Assembly: GCA_963942565.1 (NCBI GenBank)
Contig: OZ012684.1
Location: 71,815,699-71,879,698 of the forward strand
Source of the DNA: Maea johnstoni
Lineage: Eukaryota > Annelida > Polychaeta > Spionida > Magelonidae
Reading direction: 5' to 3'
DNA length: 64,000 bases
The position numbers and the translations under genes are program-made. Position 1 is the first letter of the stretch; each line of letters begins with the position of its first letter. Shown here in pieces: positions 51,201 to 63,200 of the stretch. The notes below the pieces were generated by a model. That model did not search any database. It had not been told where the DNA came from and saw nothing but the letters and a program-made list of their open reading frames with translations.

Positions 51201-54200
51201 ACTGCCACATGAACGACGTACTTAGCAAGAAAACCAAGGCCTTAGAGGAGTCGAATGCTCAACTTGAATATACAGTTCAGCAGCTTCAGGTGACAGCGAA
51301 GGAACTTATCGCCCAGAACCGGCAGTTGACAAACAGGATTGCCATACTAGAGGCTAAGACACAGAACGCAGTCAAGAAAATAGAGGTTGCTGGAAACAAG
51401 GTCAATGAGTTGGAGAAACTCACAAATACAGGTATGCAACTACATGTACTCAAAAAACCTTGCATTCTCATAGCCATGATGGTGTTTGTTTTGTGAATAA
51501 AAAGCTGGTGTTTGCTAATGCAGGTTTTGCAGTCGGGATTGTTTGACAGCAACACATATACCCTGTTTGATATTACCTATGCATTAATAGTTAATAGAGC
51601 TCAAACCTCACTCTAGCTTGAAGTATTACATGTACAAATGTACTATAAGAACCACTAAATCCTAAATAAAAAATGCTACCATTCCCATTTTCTCTCTGCA
51701 AAGGCAAGGGGTTAAGGACCTCCAAAGAGAGTGTGATTTTGTGATAGGTCAAGTTTTTTTTAGTATCTTAGAGCATTTTGTTTGCGCTTGAATGATCCTA
51801 GTGCACAGGACAGATTGAGGTCAAATGAGGTGTGTCCATTGACAGATCCAGGTAACTATAAATTCCTCATTCATCCCTGAATCAACAGCAACACCATTCA
51901 CCAGCATGAGAATACAGTCCATGCTCCCTGTAAGTTACATCAAGTGTTTAGAGGTATACTCTGCAGCTTATGAAGGATTTGGATGTGTTCAGTTATGATA
52001 GGCTAGAGAAACAGAAAATATGCAACAGGTCCTTTGCATTTCCATATTCAAATTTCCAAAATATAAGAATGCATACTATAATTTCAGAATAGCTTAATTC
52101 ATACAGACATGATGCCACAATACCAAGCACATAACGGTCATTTTAAAATGTGAATTTTAAATAATTTTCAGTTAATCCAGAGACATGTCTCTCACTTATT
52201 TCACCTGCAAAAGTGTACATTCCCTATCAAGTGAACTTCTATGAAGGTTTCAAAGAATATTGCTGCTAGAAGACCAAACATTGTCAGACACTAAGGCCCC
52301 TGCATGGGTCATATCAAACAGAGCATATGTTTTGTGGTACATGCACAGAGCATGTCTGACAGGGCAGGCAACTAGAGAGTTTCATGCATGACCTACTTGG
52401 ATCCTCCTACCCTGCTAAACAGTTTATGGGTAACTACAAAACAACTTCAGACTACAGGTATCAAACTCTTAACCCTTATGCTGCAGGTGACTAATTTGGC
52501 CAATGCAAAATGTTGCAAAAAACCTAATTGAAAGCTGCCATTGATGCACAGTTTTATTTTTGCGTACTGATCTTGAGTGCAAGCTATCATGTCAGCATGT
52601 TGTACAATACTAGCAGATAGATCGGCTGTCCAAATAATGGTGCGCAATTCAATAAATGACTTCAGAAATGCATTTATTAGACTGCCGCAATATGAATACT
52701 GTAATGTTACAAGCTAGGTTTCTCCTTTGAATATTCCCTGCAACTTACTCTGACCAAAAATATCACAAAAATTGTTTTGATGTTTTTGGACACTCCAGGC
52801 CTTGATTAGATGAATTAGACAAAAGCTGACCCCAATATGCTTGCTATCAAGCTCAGGACAAAAAAAATCTTCAAAAATGATTTATGCATCATGCCCAATA
52901 TCAGGAAAGATATATATGGATATTGAGAAATCTTTTACTTCGTTATGGATACCTTAAATGGAATATTGATCATAGTTCTAATCCTACATGTGTCCAAATG
53001 GGTCTAAATGTACCATTCTATTTAGCCGTGTCTTACAAACATTCTTGCCATTCCATTGTGTCAAGCTCATAGTTATGTTCTACCCATATATATTTTCTAA
53101 ATTGCACCAAAATAAATAGGGACTTTTTAATTCACTTGCACTTCAGAATGTTTGAAATTAGCACCAGCCCTGTACAGCAAGTAAGGTCTTCTGTCTACCA
53201 ACTTTCACCTGCTCTACAGTGTTTTACCTATTGATGGTAGACACCAAGCCCTGTAGTGCCGAAAGGGTAGGGTAGTTTCAACATGGCTTTTACTAGCCTG
53301 TTCCGGTCGTCACTCTATACCAGGTACCAACCCTGTGTGTATGCCTACTGATGCTCATTGATTCATGAGCACTAGATCTAACCTGGTGTTCATAGATGGA
53401 TAAGATTGTACAATGGGCCAAGTGCACATAATATAATAACCCTAGACTTTATTATAAATTCAGAAAACTTCGAAGGGGAGTTGTGGTTTATAGATTATGT
53501 GGTTTGTAGATTTATGTCAACATCTCCAGAACAACATCTCCTGAAGTATGCTCTTTTGATAGAGATATAAACAAAGAAGAAAGGGAGTTTTGACATGAAA
53601 GTGTTAAGACAAAGTTGGGTGTGCAATATCTCTGTCTGAATGTATTTCAACATTATAGTTGCATGAACAGCCAATTGTCAGCCAGCCAACTAGCCTTAGC
53701 TATAAGATAAACAGGGCCTCTAGGACTGGTAAAATGTCAACCTAAGTAGCCTCAATAATGTGATAAAAGTATAGGTGGAAATGCAATCAAACTAAAGTCA
53801 AAATGATACTGAATTATGTCTTGACTTATAACATCTATTATCATCGGCTCCACACTGATTCTAGCAGCTGATTGGTCAAATTTCTTTGTTATACTGGAAT
53901 GAATTGGTCTTCTTCCATTACTTTCAATAACTGTTAATGTTAGGAGTCCAATATTAATCTTTTACTGGGATCTTTACAATGCGTTTATTGTTAGGATTCC
54001 AGTAGATTTATACTACTTCCAGTGGTGCCTAGCAACCATTGGGGTGCATTCCATAACAACATAGGGATTTCAAAAGGGCGGTCGCAACAGTCATCTGGTC
54101 ACAACTCCGCTAGTAATTGTTTTTAGGTGTTTAAACAATATGTGTACAATATAATCAGCCACTTGTGCTTTTTGTGATTCAAAATCAATGTGGGAGGGGG

Positions 54201-57200
54201 AGGGGGGGGGGGGGATAGGGAGCTGATGATAAATTTGTTATCCTTGTTGTGAAATTGGTCCATGGTGGATGTCTGCGTTCTGTTTGTAATATCCCACTAG
54301 GTCTGACAGCATTGTGCGATATCACTGCCTTCTCGCAGACATCTTGCTGTGTATCAATTTCAAAACAAGGATGACTAATAATAATATGCTCACATCATTG
54401 GTTATTTGAATACCAAGAGGAATGTAATTTTGTGTAATGCTTGTGGGTATTAGGGTGGGGATAGCAGGTTTCAGGAGCCACCAGAACTAGGGTTGCATAC
54501 CGGTACCGATAGGAACCGAGACTCATTTCGAAAAGAATCGGTATTTTACCGTTTCGTTGAGAACCGGTACTAAAAGGCACCGTTTCGTTTTTGAGTACCG
54601 CTTCGTTTTTCTAGATGAATCAATTTGTTACGGCCAATCCGATGCGGCAATGACGCATTGTGTGCTGATTCCCGCCGAAAGAGTTATAGACACGCTGTCT
54701 GGAATAGCATTCGGCGGGAAACACGATACAATGTGACATCCCACGCACGTTCGCAGTGCGTGGTGGCGATCATTTGCTTCGGCTAACTTCGTCAATGTCC
54801 GTCTCAATCGTTGGTTCTGTTCCCCAATTCTACTATTGATTGTTGTTGTAGAATTGAGGCATGGAACCACACTTGTTAGCAACACGAACGTCGTAAAAAA
54901 GCCGATCAGGCCTGGGAGATCAGAGGCACCGTTTCGCTGTTAAAGATACCGGTACCACTGGTACCATTTCGCCAGTGCCGGTACCGGTATCGTACCGTTT
55001 CGTGTTAACGGTATGCAACCCTAACCAGAACACTATACCTATATAGTTATTGTTAGACCCCTGTGAGATAAATGTTAGATTATTATGACTTATCATTGAT
55101 AGTGGCACTTGTCAATATCAATGACTTTGTTTTTCAGTATTTCAACAGCAATATTGTTTATATTTTGGGATATATCAGAATGTTTTTTTCTGAGAGAAAA
55201 CGTCAGCCTCAGGCTGTGGGGCAAGACGTGTGTGTGTGTGTGTGTGAGTGTGCTTGAACACTGGCCTCATCTTTCATCAACTGTTTTTTTTTTCATTTCA
55301 GACCCTAATACCGGCTGTCCCTTAGGTTACGTGCGCAATAACGAGCTCAAATCCTGCTACCTGTTTGTGACTCGCTACATGAAATGGTACCAAGCGGAGA
55401 CGTTCTGCATGACACAGGGTGCCCACCTAGTGGCCATAGAATCAAGCCAGGAGCAGACATTCATCATGCAGCACATCAAAAGTAATTCACAAGGTAATTT
55501 ATCTTTCTATAGTTACATGCATATAACAGGTTTGTATGACTGTCACACCGTTGAATCAACTTGCGACAGTGGCTTCAAAAAGTGAGCCAGGTCAAATCCA
55601 TACACAGCACTGTTAAACATGTCAACCTTTAAGGGAGCAAAGCCAGTAAAATGATTTTTAGAAAGTTTTGCTTGTATCATTTTTGATGCAGCTTTCATCA
55701 AAACCTGAACTCATTGTCTATGGATTGAGTCAAATCTACTGGTATCATTACTAATATCAAGATTCATTTGTTATTGCCATCTGCAAATACTTTATGAACC
55801 ATTTGCTGCACATATGTCACTAAATGTAGTGGTGCTCCAGGATTTTATACTTGGACACCCTTGATATAAACCACTGCAATTAAGGAATCTTCTTTTTCAG
55901 AAACATGATATTTCTGTATATTCTAAGTCTATTGCAAATTATTCAACTTCATACAAATGTTTGCATCAGTCACTAAGCAATTTTGCCTAACAGAAACAAG
56001 TATTCTTAGCGTTTTGCTTTTTTTCAATTTCAAATTTAGAGTCATGAGGTTCATCAAACTTATTGAAATGATGATGATGATGATGATGACGATGATAACA
56101 ATGATATACGAGATAAAATGATGATAATACTGAGTACTATGATTTTCATTATCATCATCATTATTATCATAGTTAGTATTATTGTAATTGTTAATATTAT
56201 TATTATCATTATTATTATTATTACTAGTATTATCATTATCATTATTATCATTATTATCTTTATTATTATTATCATTATCCCTCTTCCCCAGAGCTGGGTA
56301 GACTTGATTACTGGACCAGCGGCAATGACATTGCTAAGGAGGGAGACTACGTGTGGGCCAAGACCAACAAAGGCTTCACCTACACCAACTGGTCCACCAT
56401 GCACATCAACAACCGAACCATCCATCAACCCGACAACCACTACGGCCAGGAGCACTGCATCAACATGCACTTCCCCACCAACTACGAGTGGAACGACATC
56501 CTATGTAACTTCGTCTTCAGCTTCATATGCGAGAAACCTATGATGGACTTCAACTCAGTTTAGTTAAGCTATGCGAGAAACCCAAGGAATTTAACTCAAA
56601 TTTCTATGGACAATGACGTTTCACCACTAAGTGCCATTTAAAAATACCAATGGAAAACTATTCCATAATTAAATTTCTTGTTCATTTTTACAAGTGGAAA
56701 ACCTGTGATTGACTAGCTCAAATGTTCGGTAAACTTTCAATGGCTTGTCTTGATATGTGATAATCCAATGAGGGATTTCGATGCATTTTAATTTGATTTG
56801 GTTTATGAGGCATCCAACATCCTTACTTGAAATATGTATGCGAATATTACCTACAGTATGCTAAAACGCCAAGAGAAATATAATTCTTGTGTTCACTTGG
56901 GTAGGGCCTGCATTAAGATTTGGAAGTGGTCAACCATGGACAAATGAATAGAAAAGTTTGACTGCCCAGACAAAAAAACATTATTTGCAGTATTGTTGTA
57001 ATTTTCAATTTTAGACACAACAATCAATATCTAATTCTACTACTTGTTGAAATGATAGGTGTACATATCAACAAGAATAAGTTTTAATGTCTTACCCTGT
57101 GAGTTACATACATTCAATAAAGGGCTAAGCTTTTAAAGCTTTCAAGTGAAGTGCCACTAGACCACAGAGAAACAGTAACAATCTGTCCAATTGAAAAGCG

Positions 57201-60200
57201 AATGGATTTTCTCACATATAATGATTCACAGACAGTGAATGTAAAAAACTAGAGTGTAAATTTTCGAAAGCAGATTCAGATGATATGAAATAACATACAT
57301 ATAATTTGCTAGACATTATCATGTGTGTTCATGGTCAAAGGCTTTTAAGTAATTGAATAAGCTTGAGTTCCCAGGGGGGAACTCCACATTATGCAGCAAG
57401 TTATTTCCTATTACTTTTTGATATATAAATGAACACTCATTAGGAATTTGGAATTTGGAATCCCATTTTTCGTCACATTTATGCCATTGTGGCTAATTCA
57501 ACACTCATCTGTAGGAGTAGCATATAGCATTGCAACTAAATAAACAACAAATAGATCTGATAACTTAATATTCTGGTGACATCCCAGGAGATATGTCATA
57601 TGATTTGTGATGTAAATATTTGAAAAGCCTTTGAAAGACGATGGTGATAGCTTCCCTGCTTTGACTTTACCCTGGGATTGCAACATCAGTTTCATGTATA
57701 GAATCTGGTCTCTAGGAATTTAATCAACATATATCTTTTCAAACTTATTTGCTTTTTTTTATTCTAAAAATATCTAGAGGATATATATGTTACCATCTTG
57801 ATTTAATTTTAAATTCAGCTGATTCAATTAATGTACCTTCACCATCTAGATTACTTGAAAATTGGTGCCAACATTAATCTTTTCAACTTGACAAAACCAT
57901 TCACAATCAATATCTTTTGCAGGTTGAAGTTGATTTTTACTTTATCTATCTGTTGATACTTCTTGGCTATTCATAGCTTTAAACATATTTGGTGCCATAA
58001 CACTGTTTCTATAAAGACTAAGGATGTACAATGCTTAACCTAAAGCACATTCTTAATAAATAAGAATATTTCATAAAATGAAATAAAACCCAAACCTTTT
58101 TTGTTTCTACTCAAGTAACTAGCTTTCAGGCCCAATTGAGCGATGAGTATAGAGGATAAGATTACAAACAACACTGGGATGATCATCCTAATGTTAATCA
58201 AGGTCTACTAAAAAGTGTTTGCTTGTTGGAACTGACCCCAAGTTATGAACGATATGCATTTCCATTGTACTCTTGATTTTTAGCAATGAATATGTGTTGT
58301 GATGTAAGCATGGGCAAAGTGCATATCTGGATTTGCTTAACTATTTACATGTAATCATGTTCTCCCAATCAACATAATCATGGTTTTTTCTAAACTTTTG
58401 TTGGTCTAAATATGCTCCTAGTAGAGGATATGAATAGTACTTCAATCCATTCTTGCTTATGAGTTCCTCTAAAATTGTCCCCTGAATATATGAAAGTAAC
58501 TTGGGAATGAATGTCTATGCTTTGGCCTGAAAGATTTCACCAAAATATCCAGGCTAGTTTTTTGTCATGGAGAGAATTATTGGGTTAAGGATTGAACTGA
58601 TTTAGCGTGTCAGTTAGGATATATGATGAAGCCTTTAAAGGCCTATACCCAGTGGCCCCAAATTGATGTATATATATGCCACAAATATTTACAACTAAAT
58701 CGCCTAATTTCCACATTAGCTGAAACTATTATCATCATTGATACTATTCCTGCCTACCTATTCATCTCTGATACTTCAAGTATTTAACTTTTGTATAACA
58801 AAAGCCCAGCAGCCTGTGATATAGATATAGAAGTATATAGTATACTGTTAGTGGACCTGTACGAGGTATAATAACCAGAGACTGATCAATTGAAGTCCCA
58901 GGTTAAATATGTTATTCAATACAACATTTACTTAATGCCTTTAACCCATTCACACTTACAGTTTCTCTAGAAAGTGGCATCTGCTACTCTCATACTTTTG
59001 AAAATATCTTTTGAATAAAGCAAAATATTTGAAGGAGAGTTGTTGTTTGACTTCTGGTTAACATTTCTCTTTGAAATATTTTTCAAAAAGTGCTTTTGTA
59101 AGAAAAATATTACCAAAATTGTCAGGCCTGTTTTGGCCGTTCTGAGTGGTAATGGGTTAAGATGAACCCTTCCAAGAGATGTATACATATCTGTATGACT
59201 GATGAATATATTTGTAATAAATTATCCTAATCTAAATGGATACTCCTTGAGTTTGAGTTTGTGATATAGAATCTGTTGCTTTGAACATCTATTTCTTTTT
59301 TTTTATTCATGAAAGCCACACCCAACAACACAACCCCTTATCACAAACATGAAAAATAGGGTTCCTTCTGGATAGGCAAGTATTTTGGGGTTTTCTCTGG
59401 AATTCATACACTTTTATCAAGTTAATTCATTTTGTTTTCAACGAAGGTTAACTTCAAAGTCAAGCCTAATTTTTCAAAATTTAAACCATTCAGATCCTTC
59501 CAGGGTTATCTGATGTTACACATGAAATACCTCTCTGCATGTACATCAAAAACTTTGAACAAGAACATAAATTGTCTGGTGTGTCAAGCTGCTCTCCTCC
59601 CTCTGTAAGTGGGTTTGATTACCATGGGAATTTCAGCTGGGCAGGCAGGCATGGAGAAACGTGACACTCTTCAAGTCTCATACATATTAAGGAATGCAGG
59701 AGCAGTGGGGCTGCACGTCTCATTTCAACCTCACTTGTATTTCAGATCAACTAGTATGGTGCTGCCACCTATTTACAATGTTGATAAACAATCTGGTTTG
59801 GCCTGATTAGATCATCAGTTTTCTTATGCCCTCTGATCCAATCAATAAAACCAAAAAGACTTAAAGAAAATATTTCATGCCAAGATAGGAGCTGTCATAT
59901 GACAAACGATCAACTTGAGCAAATTGATACCTCAGCAAAAATTTATGCTTGCTCTCTGTAATGCTGAAATCTTGGTTAAGCACCTCTTCAACAGAATAAT
60001 GTATTATGAAGTACATCTTCAAAATTCCATTTTGAAATGCCTGTATAAATATAAATTGACCATGCTACTGCTAATGCTGAAATAACTGCTGAATTGGCCA
60101 TAACCATAACTACCCCTTGAAACATGGGTGTGTGCGCCGGCCTCCCTATTTTGGCGCTGGTCAAGCCCTCTATCATATTTGCCTAACCTTTGCACTCTGA

Positions 60201-63200
60201 TGCGCTCAGCGCCACTAACTTCATACTACTTTCCACTCCAATTATCTTGCTCCTATAATATAAAATCTGGTTGCAAAATCACATGCTTCAGGGGTAAATG
60301 CCCCTAAACGACCATTAAACTCAATCACTGTACTGGTCAGTTTTTGCGAGTTGGGCATTGGCATGAGCTTGGGGAGACTTCAGCTTACCTTTTTATCCTG
60401 TTTCGCCTTCTTTCCCGCCAGGCTGTATTCCTGCCTTATCTTATAGCCCTCCTCTAGGAGTTTTCTCTGCCTCTCCTGCTCTTCCCGCATGCTCTTGCCC
60501 ATCTCCCTGAAAATAAAACACAATCAATTAAAACCCCAGATATAAGGATAGGCAGGGCTCAACACTAACTTTTGAAGACACTTTCCAAGTAGGGCAAGTG
60601 AACTTTAATTTCTATCTGCCCGACACAATTTTGACCTGCCCTGCAAAAGGTGTAATAGAATGAACATGAAATTGACTTTTCTATATGTACTTTACTTATA
60701 TCGATAAACTGTTTCCTTGCTATAGCTTTATATGCACTGCTAAAAGATATTGGATTTCCCTTATTAGTATCTCTGAAGTTATATGATGAAGTCTCACCTG
60801 CCATGTAGGGCAGGCACCTGCCCTTCAGCTATTTTGAAATTTTTTACATGCCCGTGGCAGTATGGCAGCCCTTAATATCGAGTCCTGATAGGTACCGGTA
60901 CTCGATACGATACCAAAAACTGATGTTGAATGGGGAAATATATTGTATTGATGAAGTATCTTATTGTATTGGATTAAAAATACATGAAAATTGACTAAAT
61001 TGCTACCTGGTCATCATGCCAAGGAGGTTCAATATATATAAGTAAAATTGCCTAAGCTGACAGTGCTAAGCACTCGGAGGCAGACAATATCGTAAAAAAA
61101 TACAGATGTAGGCTTTACATTTATCAAGATTGGTAATCCTTATTGTTTTATCCATATGATACAATGATATACAGTTATGTTTCCAGGGGTATTTTGAGAA
61201 AGTTTTCCTAGGTGAAATTATTCGATGTTGGTATATCGGGAGAAAAAAAAATCTTGCAGGATGTTAGAGTCTGAGACATTAACATGCATGATTTTCATAA
61301 ATAAATGTAAGTAAAATAGGCATGAACTGCCACTCCTTTTAGTCGTTAGTTCTAGGAAAATAGCTTGTTGTTACTATCTGTGGAGAGCGTACTTACTTGC
61401 AGGAGTTATTGCATGTCACCTGTCCATCATACTCATCTGTACCATCACAACAATCTGGAAAGAGACAAGGTGGGATGTAAACACACACATATAAAATGCT
61501 TTCATCAATGAAAAAAAACAGACTAACCCAGACGGTGGCTATCTGACTATACAGGAAAAAGTTGACGATAACGTACAGCCATTGCAATATAATGATGTTG
61601 TATAATGTATGTAAAAAAAAGCTCTTATGATCATTGTATAAGAGGCTTGTAGAAAATGTTGCTGTACAATTGTAGGCTCATAGAAAGTGCTCATACAGGA
61701 ATCATAAGAATAACATGCCTGTACTGCACCTGTAATAGAGGCTTATGCGGGTGTTTTGATAGGGATAGCTCAGCAGCATCGTACAGGTACGTAGCAATAG
61801 ATGATCCTTGTGCAGTTATCAATTTATGTGCCTGTACTGGTTTGGCCCAAAACTGGCCATTTGGGCATAGAACAACGGGTATGTACAAATGGCGTAGGAC
61901 ATCAGTTATTTCCTGTGTATAAAGATGTCCACTGCTTTTGTCTGACCAGTAGTGGAAAGCTGATAGCTATCAGTCATGTAGATGAACAATGCTGCATCAA
62001 CGATAAAAATTCCTCTAAAACAGTAAATATGCAAATGAATTCAATAGGTGCATACTTATTTCTTATTATTTTGCAGTCCTCTTACCCTCAAGTCTAAATA
62101 ATTGTTGGACCATATATGGCTCTTGTTATTGTTATATGATTCTCACCTCTGTACGTAAGGACAAAGAACCAGTCATCTGATTGTTTAAAATGCATTATAA
62201 TCGAGCTTCATCAGATCGCATTCAATAACCCATGCATTAGTAAGTATTCAAACAAACATTCTGTCAAACCATCACCTCTCTAGTTTTTTGCCAATGGCAC
62301 AGTAGGAGAGTTCTAATAGTTATGCTAATGTTTTCCACGTTAATACTAACGATTTATGTTTTTCTGTAAAGATGTTCATGGCCATAGTGCCTATTATAAT
62401 AAGGATAAATGAGTACAGTTTTAACAACTCATGAACCAACGCTGTCATGTACTTAAAGTTTTCCCTGTTCTTAAGTTATTGTTAGTTTAGTTTCGTTTAA
62501 GTTCATCACACTAGAGTATTCAAAGTTCATGATAATACCATTATTTTTTCTAAGTTAGATAATTCGTTTTAAATAGCCCTTGCTTTGGCAGACGTCATAG
62601 CTTTCATGGGCCATTAGATATTTTCCCGTTATGCTTTTCTGTTACCTTTTAGTATTGGTTCGATTTGCTTAGATGTGATTCCCGGCTTTACAGAGAATAT
62701 ATGCCTCCATCACACTAACTTACGAGCTAGTTATTTTTCTGTTACTTTTGTTTGTATGTTTATTTGTTCTCTATATGAGGAAAAAAAAAGACGATATATG
62801 TATACCTTTTGTAAACTATGTTTTACAGTCAATAAAGAATATATATAGTAAGTATTCAAACAAACATTCTGTCAAACCATCACCTCTCTAGTTTAAAAGT
62901 AATAGGCCAATGGAAAAACTATGCAGGACTTAATGCCTGCATTTGCAAGTTTTGTGCTTGCACTCATTTTGGCATTTTCAATGTTTTACTTAAGACTTTA
63001 TTCAATATGTATTCATCCATATTTGTAAAATGGTATTCAAAAATGTCTGTATGCAATGGTCTTACATCACATCAATACTAACAAGTCCATCAAGTACAGA
63101 AGTCAATTGTTTGACCTCTGGATAGCTGTATATTTCTCCATAGTCTTAATATACTTTTTTCCGTGTATTTTTCAATATAATTGAATTTATAGTGGATCCA

